From RECO01 sp050485385 (GTDB taxonomy: Bacteria; Pseudomonadota; Alphaproteobacteria; Geminicoccales; Geminicoccaceae), in contig JBJHBG010000001.1 of assembly GCA_050485385.1 (NCBI GenBank), forward strand, positions 46,886 to 110,885: DNA of 64,000 nt, written 5' to 3'. The notes beneath the pieces are model-generated. The model had not been told where the DNA came from. It saw only the letters and a list, made by a program, of their open reading frames with translations, and did no database searches. This document shows positions 25,185-33,357 of the stretch, piece by piece. Position numbers and translations under genes: made by a program. Position 1 is the first letter of the stretch, and the number at the start of each line of letters is the position of its first letter.

Positions 25185-27110
25185 TCATTGGGCACGGTGC
25201 GGGTCCTCTTCGAGAGCTGGTGTGGGCGCGTCGCCGGCCTGGCGCTTGCTCTGCCAGTTGAGGAAGAGACCGAGGGCCAGGAGCAGGGCGCCGACGACGC
25301 CGTAGGTCGGGTCAGGGTAGAGCAGCCCCACGCCACCGGCAGCGAACAGCAGGCGCTGGATCGTATTGGCATGGCCGAGTGCCCAGCCTTCGATGGCCGC
25401 ACTGAAGGCCACGACGCCGACCATGGCGGTAACGACGTGCGCGACGAACAGCGCGTTGATGCCGTTGAGGCCGATCAGGTTCGGATAGTAGGCGAACATG
25501 AAGGGCACCAGCCAGGCAACGAAGCCGAGCCGGAGTGCCGCCCACGCCACGCCCATCGCCGGCGCCTTGGCGACGCCCGCGGCGGCGAAGATGACCACCG
25601 CCACCGGCGGGCTGAGGCCGCTCAGCACCGCATAGTAGAAGATGAACAGGTGAGCGGCGATCAGCGGCATGCCGAGCTCGACCAGCACCGGCGCGGTCAG
25701 GCTGGCGACGATGACGTAGGCGCCGACCGTCACCACCCCCATGCCGACGACGATGGCGACGACGGCGCACATCAGGAGGGCGACGAACAGGGAGCCGCCC
25801 GAGGCCGTGGTGATCAGCGTCGCGAGCCGGGCGCCGAGGCCGGTCAAGAGCAGCATGCCGACGACGATCCCGGCAAGCGCCAGGGCGACCGAGATGGCCC
25901 CCAGCGTGCTCGCCGCATCGACGAGGAACTGCCGCAGCTTGGGCGCCGAGGACAGCCGCGTTTCCGGCAGGAGCTGCGTGCCGACTACGAGCATCAAGAA
26001 CACCACGCCAATGGCGAAGTCGATGCCGAACTTGTAGAACAGCATGACCATCAATACACCGATCGGCACGAACAGCAGCATGCTCTTCGCCAAATTGACC
26101 AGGAAGCTACCGGTCTCTTCCAGTACGTCGCTCTTGATCGGCACGCGGCACGAGCGGAAGTGCACTTGGGCGAAGAGGCTCAGATAGTAGAGCAGGGCGG
26201 GCACGAGACAGTAACCGGCGATCAAGATGAACGGCGTGTTGGTGTACTCGGCCATGAGGAACGCGGCAGCCCCCAGGATCGGTGGCACGAACTGGCTGCC
26301 GGTCGAGGCCACGGCCTCGACGCCGCCGGCGAAGGTCGGCGAGTAGCCGGCTCGCTTCATCAAGGGGATGGTGATGGTGCCGGTGGTCAGCACGTTGGTG
26401 ATGCCGCTGCCGGTCACCATGCCCATGAGCGCGCTGCCGACGACGGCGACCTTGCCAGGGCCGCCGCGCGTGCGCCCGCATATCGCGAAGGTGAGGTTCA
26501 AGAGGAAGTTGCCGACGCCCGAGACCGTCAACAACGCCGTGAAGAACACGAAGATGGTGACGAAGCCGGCGGCGAAGGCGAGCGGCGTGCCGAACATGCC
26601 GTCGAAGCCGAGGACGGTGACCTTGAGCGCGTTCTCCCAGGTGACGCCGGCGTGGTTGAGGATGCCCGGCGCCCAGTTGCCGTGGGTGGCGTAGAGCATG
26701 AAGGCGGCGACGACGAAGATCAGCGGTTTGGCCGTGGTGCGCCGGGCCGCCTCGAACAGACCGAGGATCAGCATGAAGGCCAAAACCCGCTCCGACGGCT
26801 CGAGATAGGAATAGAAGAGCAGGTCGTCCCAGTTGCGCACGAGGTAGAGGGTCGGGATGGCGGTGAGGACCAGGACGACGACGTTGAACGCCACTTCGGC
26901 CGCGGAGCCCGGCCGGAACCAGCCGGAGGGGAACAGGAGGATCGCGCAGCAGATGGCGCCGTAGAGGAACAAGGGGCGATGCACGTAGGCGTTGAAGGCG
27001 CCGTAGAAGGCGACGTGCATGGCACTTGCCAGAATGACCAGACTGATCAGGCAGACGATCGCCGTCTGCACGCGCTCGGCCATGGAGCCGGCGCCGGAAC
27101 GCACGTCCAT
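25185..27110 (-). CDS. TRAP transporter fused permease (4TM + 12TM), TAXI type
   Basis: A 641-residue inner-membrane protein with about 18 hydrophobic segments. It fuses the small (DctQ-like) and large (DctM-like) TRAP subunits, as is usual for TAXI systems. Large-subunit landmarks are GPGKVAVVGSALMGMVTGSGITNVLTTGTITIPLMKRAGY (in two parts), AVASTGSQFVPPILGAAAFLMAEY and LSGLSPPVAVVIFAAAGVA. It uses the Na+ or H+ gradient to import a carboxylate captured by the TAXI receptor. ATG 27110, behind GAAAGGTG, is favoured over GTG 27119. It is 92 bp downstream of the receptor gene and 7 bp upstream of the CaiB gene. Confidence 0.92.
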   Translation of the reverse strand: MDVRSGAGSMAERVQTAIVCLISLVILASAMHVAFYGAFNAYVHRPLFLYGAICCAILLFPSGWFRPGSAAEVAFNVVVLVLTAIPTLYLVRNWDDLLFYSYLEPSERVLAFMLILGLFEAARRTTAKPLIFVVAAFMLYATHGNWAPGILNHAGVTWENALKVTVLGFDGMFGTPLAFAAGFVTIFVFFTALLTVSGVGNFLLNLTFAICGRTRGGPGKVAVVGSALMGMVTGSGITNVLTTGTITIPLMKRAGYSPTFAGGVEAVASTGSQFVPPILGAAAFLMAEYTNTPFILIAGYCLVPALLYYLSLFAQVHFRSCRVPIKSDVLEETGSFLVNLAKSMLLFVPIGVLMVMLFYKFGIDFAIGVVFLMLVVGTQLLPETRLSSAPKLRQFLVDAASTLGAISVALALAGIVVGMLLLTGLGARLATLITTASGGSLFVALLMCAVVAIVVGMGVVTVGAYVIVASLTAPVLVELGMPLIAAHLFIFYYAVLSGLSPPVAVVIFAAAGVAKAPAMGVAWAALRLGFVAWLVPFMFAYYPNLIGLNGINALFVAHVVTAMVGVVAFSAAIEGWALGHANTIQRLLFAAGGVGLLYPDPTYGVVGALLLALGLFLNWQSKRQAGDAPTPALEEDPHRAQ

Positions 27111-27202
27111 CGAGGGCACCTTTCGTTGCTAGCCGCGTCGAGCCGCCTTGGATGGCTGCCGCGGCCGGGGGAGGCAGCCTCGCCCCGGCCGCGGTGCCGG
27201 GC

Positions 27203-28276
27203 TCAGCCCTCCTGGGCGAGACGCTCCAGCCATTCCTCGGCGCCGGGCACGCCCTGCTCGACGTAGTAGCGAAGGGCACCCGGATGCGGCGGCACGGTGG
27301 CCCCCTTCAGCGCGTCCTCCAGGACGGCCACCTGGAAGCCCGGATGCGCGTTGCGCAGCACGTCGATGTTCTCCCACACCGTCTTGGTGAGATCGTAGGC
27401 GAGGTCGTCGGGCAAATCGCGGTGTAGGACGGCATAGACGCCGTGGAAGAAGGCGAGCTGGGGCTCCGGTACCCGCATCTGCGGATAGGCCTCGGGCGGC
27501 CACGGTGCTGCGTAGACCGGGAAGGCCGCCTCGACCGCGGCGATGGCGTCCGGGTCAGGCTGCAGGACGACGATGTCCTGACGCGTGGAAAGCTCGGTGA
27601 TGGCGCCGCTGCCGAGGGCGCGGCTGGCGGACAGGCCGTCGATGTTGCCGTTGCCCAACTCGTCGATCGACTGCGAGGTGTTGTAGGCGACGATCTCGAC
27701 GTCCTCGAACGGGTCGACTCCGTGCGCGGTCAACAGCGCGTGGAAGAAGGCGAAGGCTTGGTCCCAGCGCTCCGGATTGTCCGGCCGTACCGGCACGACG
27801 GTGCCGCCGAAACGCATGCCCGTGCCCTTCAAATCGGACACGGTCTCGACGCCGTGGCGGCCGAGCACGAACACGTTGTAGGGCGCTTCCTGGGCGAAGA
27901 ACCAGGTGCGCACGGGGATCTCGCGGCCCTCGAAGGTGGCCTCGCCGCGATAGCCGATCTCCAGATCGTAGCTGGTGTGCATGCCGCCCGCGCGCTCGGC
28001 GCGCTGCAACTGCGGAAACACTTCGACGGCCGAGCCGGGGCTCACCGTCGCCGTGGCACGCACGTTCGGCATCCGGTCGCTGAGCATGGCCGCCAGCGCC
28101 GACATGCCGAGGAAGTAGGTGCCGGTGGCGCTCGCCGAGCCGAACACCAGCTCCCAGGTGTCGCCCGACTTCATCCGGTCGATCGACGCCAACTGCTGGC
28201 CGGCCGCCGGCACCGTCATGGTCAGGCCGACGCCCACCATCAAGGCAGCGGCCAACCCCTTTTGTAGTCTCTTCAT
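27203..28276 (-). CDS. TAXI family TRAP solute receptor
   Basis: A 357-residue periplasmic receptor with a Sec signal peptide (MKRLQKGLAAALMVGVGL..., cleavage near AAGQQ, residue ~26). Mature features are WELVFGSASATGTYFLGMSALAAML, VRATATVSPGSAVEVFPQL, the AYNTSQSIDELGNGNIDGLSAS ligand-site stretch and the YPVYAAPWPPEAYP/LTKTVWENIDVLRNAHPGF region typical of TAXI proteins. Known TAXI ligands include glutamate and 2-oxoglutarate-like acids; the ligand here is unknown. GGGAGGT precedes ATG 28276. It is the promoter-proximal gene of the long minus-strand train. Confidence 0.9.
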   Translation of the reverse strand: MKRLQKGLAAALMVGVGLTMTVPAAGQQLASIDRMKSGDTWELVFGSASATGTYFLGMSALAAMLSDRMPNVRATATVSPGSAVEVFPQLQRAERAGGMHTSYDLEIGYRGEATFEGREIPVRTWFFAQEAPYNVFVLGRHGVETVSDLKGTGMRFGGTVVPVRPDNPERWDQAFAFFHALLTAHGVDPFEDVEIVAYNTSQSIDELGNGNIDGLSASRALGSGAITELSTRQDIVVLQPDPDAIAAVEAAFPVYAAPWPPEAYPQMRVPEPQLAFFHGVYAVLHRDLPDDLAYDLTKTVWENIDVLRNAHPGFQVAVLEDALKGATVPPHPGALRYYVEQGVPGAEEWLERLAQEG

Positions 28277-28304
28277 GCCCGACCTCCCAGGTTTCGGATC
28301 TTGG

Positions 28305-28324
28305 GTTCGCGAAGGCTCGCGAAC
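28305..28324. repeat. 8-bp inverted repeat in the leader of the TAXI operon
   Basis: GTTCGCGA (28305-28312) and TCGCGAAC (28317-28324) form a perfect inverted repeat with a 4-nt loop. It covers the expected +1 to +20 of the minus-strand transcript that starts near 28325, so it could be an operator or a 5' hairpin. Confidence 0.6.
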
Positions 28325-28327
28325 AAA

Positions 28328-28360
28328 TCTGATATTAGGCACAATATCAGAAATGGTAAA
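28328..28360 (-). promoter_or_regulatory. promoter of the TAXI/CoA-transferase/leuCDB-like train with palindromic operator
   Basis: On the minus strand TTTACC (28355-28360) is followed after exactly 17 bp by TAATAT (28332-28337), a clear sigma70-type promoter 56 bp before the TAXI start codon. Overlapping the -10 and spacer is a perfect 24-bp palindrome with arms TCTGATATT (28328-28336) and AATATCAGA (28343-28351), separated by 6 bp. Binding here would block RNA polymerase. The GntR protein encoded in the same train is the likely ligand-responsive repressor; that pairing is inference. Confidence 0.7.
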
Positions 28361-28502
28361 GCCTCGACCCGCGCCGAGCGACGCGTTCGCGCCGCGACAG
28401 CGATGCGGCCGGCTGGTCGTCGTGGCTTTACCTCGCGGGGAGTCGGTATCGCCGCCTATCGACGGACGATGGCGGGAACCAGGGTCGTGCGGCGCGCGGC
28501 CC

Positions 28503-29285
28503 CTACTGGGCGGTCCAGGCGCCGTCCATGGCGATGGCTTGGCCGCGCATCTCGGCGGCGGCGTCGCTGCAGAGGAACACCGCCAACTCGCCGAGCTGAT
28601 GGGTGGTAACGAAGGCTCGGCTCGGCTGCTTCTCGGCGAGCAGCGCATTCGCCTCGTCGTCGACGCTGGTGCCCTTGTCCTGTGCCCGCTTTTCGATCTG
28701 GGCCTGGACCAAGGGCGTCAGCACCCAGCCGGGGCAGATGGCGTTGCAGGTGACGGCGGTGCGGGCACTTTCCAGGGCCGTCACCTTGGTCAGCCCGACG
28801 ACGCCGTGCTTGGCGGCGACGTACGCCGCCTTCTCGGCGCTGGCGACGAGGCCGTGCGCCGAGGCGATGTTGACGATGCGGCCCCAGTCGCGGGCGTACA
28901 TCTGCGGCAGCACGGCGCGCGTGGCGAAGAACGCGGCCGAGAGGTTGGTTGCGATCACCGCGTTCCACTTCTCGAGCGGGAAGTCCTCGACCCGGGCGGT
29001 GAACTGGATGCCGGCATTGTTGACGAGGATGTCGACCTTGCCGAGCTGGTCCGAGGCAGCCTGGATCATGGCCGCGACCTCGTCGGCGATGGTCACGTCG
29101 GCCGCGCAGTAGCGGACGCGGACGCCGAACTCGGCCTCCATCGCTTGACGCTGGGCCTCGATCTCGGCCTCGTCGCCGAAGCCGTTGAGGACGACGTCGG
29201 CGCCGGCCGCGGCAAGCCGCTCGGCGATGCCCTTGCCGATCCCGCTGGTGGAGCCCGTGATGACGGCGACCTTTCCCTCGAGCAT
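28503..29285 (-). CDS. bdhA: D-3-hydroxybutyrate dehydrogenase
   Basis: A 260-residue SDR that interconverts D-3-hydroxybutyrate and acetoacetate with NAD, linking polyhydroxybutyrate breakdown to acetyl-CoA. GSTSGIG cofactor loop (residues ~11-17), NNAG (89-92), Ser142, Tyr155 and Lys159 (YVAAKH) are visible. The family-specific IQFTARVEDFP, CPGWVLTPLVQAQI, the helical lid EKQPSRAFVT and the terminal DGAWTAQ identify the PhbH type. ATG 29285 follows AGGGGACAGG. It ends 226 bp upstream of the TAXI gene on the same strand. Confidence 0.94.
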   Translation of the reverse strand: MLEGKVAVITGSTSGIGKGIAERLAAAGADVVLNGFGDEAEIEAQRQAMEAEFGVRVRYCAADVTIADEVAAMIQAASDQLGKVDILVNNAGIQFTARVEDFPLEKWNAVIATNLSAAFFATRAVLPQMYARDWGRIVNIASAHGLVASAEKAAYVAAKHGVVGLTKVTALESARTAVTCNAICPGWVLTPLVQAQIEKRAQDKGTSVDDEANALLAEKQPSRAFVTTHQLGELAVFLCSDAAAEMRGQAIAMDGAWTAQ

Positions 29286-29359
29286 GTCCTGTCCCCTGGC
29301 TCCGTGCGCTGATGGTGCATTGCAACCTACCCAACGCGCGAGCGCACGTCACGTTGCCG

Positions 29360-30271
29360 TCAGGCGGGGTCGATCTGTGAAGCGGGGCGGCGCGGCGTGC
29401 GGTTGACGAGGTAGATGCCGCAGGCGACGCCGGCGAGGGCCAGGGCGAGCAGCAGGGTGATCGGGTCGCCCAGGAGGAGCGCACCGGCGGCGACACCGAA
29501 CAGCGGGGTGAGGAACGTGAAGCTGGCGAGCCTCGCCGCCGGATAGTGCTGGATCAGCCAGAACCAGACGAGGTAGGTGACCGCGACGACCAGTACCACC
29601 TGATAGGCCAGGGCCAGCCAGACGAGCGGCGTCGGGTCGGTCAGGCCGACCGGACCGAAGAAGGGGGCGGCGACCGCCATCACCGGCACCGACCAGGCGA
29701 GCTGGTAGAAGAGGATGCGCTCGGCGCGCTCCTTCACCAGCACCGTGGTCTTGATGACCATGGTGGTGGCGGCCCAAAGCACGGCGCCGAGGACGCAGCT
29801 GAGGTCGGCCCAGAGCGTGCCGCCGCGGGCGTCGACGCCGTCGGCGAGGCCCAACGCCATGCCGGTGAAGGCGATGGCGAGCCCCACCAGCTGGATCGGC
29901 CGCAGCCGTTCCAGCGGCAGCCAGATGGCGGCACCGAGGGCGACGAAGAACGGCATGGTGTAGAGGAAGATGATGGCGCGCGCCGCCGTCGTGCCGTCGA
30001 TGCCGACGTAGAGGGCGACGAACTCGAGCCCGAACAGCACGCCGCAGGCGATACCGGGCCAGGTCGAGGCGTCGACGCGGAAGAGCGGGATGCCCTTCCA
30101 CTTGGCGTAGGCGCCGATCAGGATCGCCGCCAGGAACGAGCGCAGCGTCGCCTGCACGACCGGGGGGATGCCCTCGTTGGCGACCTTGATGGCGACCGTG
30201 TTGAGGCCCCAGGCGAGGCAGAGCAGGGTCAGCACGACCATGGCGAAGACGTCGAGACGGGTCTTGGCCAT
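29360..30271 (-). CDS. EamA/DMT family transporter
   Basis: A 303-residue inner-membrane protein with ten predicted helices in two EamA repeats (LCLAWGLNTVAIKVANEGIPP... and ADLSCVLGAVLWAATTMVIKT...). DMT exporters of this type excrete metabolites or amino acids; the substrate cannot be assigned. It starts 6 bp after the pyrC stop on the same strand, so it may be cotranscribed with pyrC. Confidence 0.87.
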   Translation of the reverse strand: MAKTRLDVFAMVVLTLLCLAWGLNTVAIKVANEGIPPVVQATLRSFLAAILIGAYAKWKGIPLFRVDASTWPGIACGVLFGLEFVALYVGIDGTTAARAIIFLYTMPFFVALGAAIWLPLERLRPIQLVGLAIAFTGMALGLADGVDARGGTLWADLSCVLGAVLWAATTMVIKTTVLVKERAERILFYQLAWSVPVMAVAAPFFGPVGLTDPTPLVWLALAYQVVLVVAVTYLVWFWLIQHYPAARLASFTFLTPLFGVAAGALLLGDPITLLLALALAGVACGIYLVNRTPRRPASQIDPA

Positions 30272-30277
30272 GCAGGG

Positions 30278-31321
30278 TCAGGCGGCGACGCGCCAGCGGA
30301 CGGTCTCGCCCGCGAGGAAGGGTCGGACGGCGTGCACCTCGCCACCGACCGGTACGCTGTCCGGCGGCGTCCAGTCCTCCTCGACCAGCGTCACCGTCCC
30401 GGTGTTCTCGGGCAGGCGGTAGAACCGCGCCCCGAACCGGCTGGCGAAATCGGCCAGACGGTCGAGACAGCCGAGGTCGTCGAACACCTGGGCGTAGGCC
30501 TCTAGCGCCACCGGCGCCGAATAGCAGCCGGCGCAGCCGCAGGCGTGCTCCTTCAGGTGCTGGGCGTGCGGCGCGCTGTCGGTGCCGAGGAACAGACGGG
30601 GGAAACCCGTGGCGACGAGGTGGCGGAGCGCGTCGCGGTCGCGGCGGCGCTTGAGGATCGGCAGGCAGTAGAGGTGCGGGCGGATGCCGCCGACCAGCAT
30701 GGCGTTGCGGTCGACCATCAGGTGCTGCGGCGTCACCGTCGCGCCCAGGCGCTCGTCGGCCGCCTCGACGAAATCGGCTGCCGCCTTCGAGGTGACGTGC
30801 TCGAGCACGATGCGCAGCTCAGGAAAGTCGCGGCGCAACGGCGCGAGTACCTGCTCGACGAACACCGCCTCGCGGTCGAACACGTCGACCTCGGGGTCGG
30901 TCACCTCGCCGTGGATGCACAAGACGCCGTCGATCCGCTGCAACCGTTCCAGGACCGGGCGCACCTTGGCGAGGTCGCCCACACCGTGGGCCGAGTTGGT
31001 CGTGGCGCGGGCAGGGTAGAGCTTCACCGCCGTCAGCACGCCCTCGGCGAAGCCGCGCTCCAGGTCGTCCGGGTCCGTCCCCTCGGTCAGATAGGCGGTC
31101 ATCAATGGCGTGAAGGCCGAGCCCGCCGGCAGCGCCTGCAGGATGCGGTCGCGGTAGGCGACGGCATCGGCCGTGGTCACCACCGGCGGCACGAGGTTCG
31201 GCATGACGATGGCGCGGGCGAAGACGCGGGCGGTCGCCGGCAGCACCGCCTGGAGCATCGGCCCGTCGCGCAGGTGAAGATGCCAGTCGTCGGGGGTCGG
31301 CAGGGTCAGGCTGCGGGCCAT
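30278..31321 (-). CDS. pyrC: dihydroorotase (class II)
   Basis: A 347-residue homodimeric-type dihydroorotase that cyclises carbamoyl-aspartate in pyrimidine synthesis. DDWHLHLRDG supplies the first metal His pair, AVKLYPARATTNS the Lys that is carboxylated in the family, CIHGEV and LEHVTSKAA further His ligands, and FLGTDSAPH the metal Asp. VTPQHLMVDRN, IRPHLYCLPILK and ACGCAGCYSAPVALEAYAQ match E. coli PyrC. GGAGAG precedes ATG 31321. It is divergent from pyrE across a 165-bp gap. Confidence 0.95.
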   Translation of the reverse strand: MARSLTLPTPDDWHLHLRDGPMLQAVLPATARVFARAIVMPNLVPPVVTTADAVAYRDRILQALPAGSAFTPLMTAYLTEGTDPDDLERGFAEGVLTAVKLYPARATTNSAHGVGDLAKVRPVLERLQRIDGVLCIHGEVTDPEVDVFDREAVFVEQVLAPLRRDFPELRIVLEHVTSKAAADFVEAADERLGATVTPQHLMVDRNAMLVGGIRPHLYCLPILKRRRDRDALRHLVATGFPRLFLGTDSAPHAQHLKEHACGCAGCYSAPVALEAYAQVFDDLGCLDRLADFASRFGARFYRLPENTGTVTLVEEDWTPPDSVPVGGEVHAVRPFLAGETVRWRVAA

Positions 31322-31381
31322 GAACTCTCCATCCGCCCCGTCCGTCGCCTCCTGCGCCGGCAGCGCCGGCGCCGGGGGGCC

Positions 31382-31402
31382 AGGGGGGCCAAAAGCCCCC
31401 CT
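31382..31402. repeat. GC hairpin with CAAAA loop in the pyrC/pyrE divergent region
   Basis: AGGGGGGC (31382-31389) and GCCCCCCT (31395-31402) form an 8-bp perfect stem with a CAAAA loop, the same as at 15096-15116. Because it lies between divergent 5' ends, a simple terminator role for convergent genes is excluded here. It could be an attenuator-like leader hairpin or a dispersed REP-like unit. No clear promoter was seen in the rest of the gap. Confidence 0.5.
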
Positions 31403-31486
31403 ACCTAGCCCTTGCCGATGCCCCGCACCACTGGCCACGCGCGTCGCTTGCGAGTACCAGTCATGCGCCTTGCCGCCGGAGGACCG

Positions 31487-32146
31487 ATGCCAGATTACGC
31501 CCGCACCACCGCCCGCATGCTGCTCGAGGTCGAGGCGGTGAACTTCCGCCCCGACCCGCCCTACACGTTCACCTCGGGCTGGGCGAGCCCGGTCTACATC
31601 GACTGCCGCAAGCTGATCGCCTTCCCGCGGCTGCGCATGCAACTGATGGCGATGGCGGCGGAGCAGGTGCAGGAGGCGTGCGGCTTCGAGGCGTTCGACG
31701 CGGTGGCGGGCGGCGAGACGGCGGGCATTCCCTTCGCCGCCTGGCTCGCCGACCGGCTGATGCTGCCGATGCTCTACGTCAGGAAGCAGCCCAAGGGCTT
31801 CGGCCGCAACGCGCGGATCGAGGGCCATCTGCTGGAGGGCCAGCGCGTCCTGCTGGTCGAGGACCTCGCCACCGACGGCGGCTCGAAGCTCGCCTTCGCC
31901 GATGCGCTGCGCGAGGCCGGCGCCTTGGTCGAGCACGTGTTCGTGGTCTTCTACTACGGCGTGTTCCCGAACAGCCTGGAGACGCTGGACGAGGCGGGGT
32001 TGAAGCTGCACGCGCTCGCCACCTGGCACGACGTGCTGGCCGAGGCGCGGCGTCAGGCGGTCTTCCCACCGGCGGTCTTGGACGAGGTCGAGGCGTTCCT
32101 GGGCGATCCCATCGCCTGGTCGCAGGCGCACGGAGGCAAGGGATGA
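31487..32146 (+). CDS. pyrE: orotate phosphoribosyltransferase
   Basis: A 219-residue phosphoribosyltransferase making orotidine-5'-phosphate from orotate and PRPP. YTFTSGWASPVYIDCRKLIAFP is the orotate-side signature, MLYVRKQPKGFGRNARIEGHLLEG the flexible catalytic loop with Lys/Arg, and VLLVEDLATDGGSK the PRPP-binding motif. GGAGG lies 5 bp before ATG 31487; the in-frame upstream Mets are less likely. The stop overlaps the start of the M20 peptidase gene (ATGA). Confidence 0.94.
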   Translation: MPDYARTTARMLLEVEAVNFRPDPPYTFTSGWASPVYIDCRKLIAFPRLRMQLMAMAAEQVQEACGFEAFDAVAGGETAGIPFAAWLADRLMLPMLYVRKQPKGFGRNARIEGHLLEGQRVLLVEDLATDGGSKLAFADALREAGALVEHVFVVFYYGVFPNSLETLDEAGLKLHALATWHDVLAEARRQAVFPPAVLDEVEAFLGDPIAWSQAHGGKG

Positions 32147-33357
32147 GCGACGGACTGACGACTTGGCTGGAGGCACGGCGCGACGACGCCATCGCGTTGT
32201 TGCAGCAGATCGTCGCCGTACCGTCGGACAACCCGCCGGGCGACCTCGCGGCCGCCGCCGAGGCCTGCGCCGGGCGGCTGGAGGCGCTGGGGCTCGAGGT
32301 CGAGCGGCACCCGGTGCCCGCGGACGTCGTGCGGGCGCACGGCATGGTGAGCTGTACCAACCTGATCGTGCGCCGCCGCTTCGGCGACGGCCCCACGATC
32401 GCGCTCAACGCCCATGGCGACGTAGTACCGCCGGGCGAAGGCTGGACCCAGGACCCCTATGGCGGCGCCGTGGTCGACGGCTGGCTCTACGGCCGTGGCG
32501 CCGCCGTCTCCAAATCCGACATCGCCACCTATGCCTTCGCGCTGTTGGCGCTGGGGGGCGAGCCCTTGGCCGGCACGGTCGAGCTGCACGTGACCTGGGA
32601 CGAGGAAGCGGGCGGGGAGATCGGCCCGGCGTGGCTGCTGGCCGAAGGCATCAGCCGGCCCGACCTCGTCATTTGCGCGGGCTTCCCCTATGCCGTGGTC
32701 ACCGCGCACAACGGCTGCCTGCACCTCGAGGTGGAGGTGGGCGGCCGCTCCGCCCACGCGGCCAAGCCGAGCACGGGCGTCGATGCGCTGGAAGCGGCGA
32801 CCCACGTGCTGAACGCCCTCTACGCCGAGCGGCCGCGCCTCGGCGGTATCGTGTCCGAGGTCGCGGGCATCGGCAGTCCGCAGCTCACGGTCGGGCTGAT
32901 CCAAGGCGGCATCAACACCAACGTGGTGCCCGACCGGGTGCGGCTCAGGCTCGACCGCCGGCTGATCCCGGAGGAGAGCGGCCACGCGGTGGAGGCCGAC
33001 TTGCGCGCGCTGATCGAGGCGGCGGCCGGCAAGGTTGCGGGAGCGTCGGTCCAGGTGCGCCGCCTGCTCCTGGCCGAGCCCTTGCAGGAGACGCCCGCGA
33101 GCCGCCGGCTCGGCGAGGCGCTGGCGGCCGAGGCGACGGAACTCCTCGGCGAGCCGGTCGGCCTCACCGGCGTGCCGCTCTACACCGACGCCCGGCACTA
33201 TGCGGCGGCGGGCCTCCCGACGGTGCTGTTCGGCGCCGGCCCGCGCACCATCGAGGAGGCCAACGCGCATCGGGCGGACGAGCGGGTGCCGGTGAAGGAG
33301 CTGCACCTTGCCACCCTGGCGGTCGCCCGTGCGGTGCGGAAGCTGCTGGCCCCGTGA
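32143..33357 (+). CDS. M20 family metallo-deacylase (ArgE/DapE-like)
   Basis: A 404-residue zinc-dependent amidohydrolase of the M20 peptidase family. LNAHGDVVPPGEGWTQDPYGG carries the first metal His/Asp, YGRGAAVSKSDIATYAFAL the bridging region, TWDEEAGGEIGPAWLL the catalytic Glu pair, and VGGRSAHAAKPSTGVDALEA the dimerisation domain. LPTVLFGAGPRTIEEANAHRADE holds the last metal His. The substrate may be an N-acyl amino acid or a carbamoyl compound; its coupling to pyrE hints at a pyrimidine-linked substrate but proves nothing. Both its start and stop overlap neighbouring genes. Confidence 0.87.
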   Translation: MSDGLTTWLEARRDDAIALLQQIVAVPSDNPPGDLAAAAEACAGRLEALGLEVERHPVPADVVRAHGMVSCTNLIVRRRFGDGPTIALNAHGDVVPPGEGWTQDPYGGAVVDGWLYGRGAAVSKSDIATYAFALLALGGEPLAGTVELHVTWDEEAGGEIGPAWLLAEGISRPDLVICAGFPYAVVTAHNGCLHLEVEVGGRSAHAAKPSTGVDALEAATHVLNALYAERPRLGGIVSEVAGIGSPQLTVGLIQGGINTNVVPDRVRLRLDRRLIPEESGHAVEADLRALIEAAAGKVAGASVQVRRLLLAEPLQETPASRRLGEALAAEATELLGEPVGLTGVPLYTDARHYAAAGLPTVLFGAGPRTIEEANAHRADERVPVKELHLATLAVARAVRKLLAP

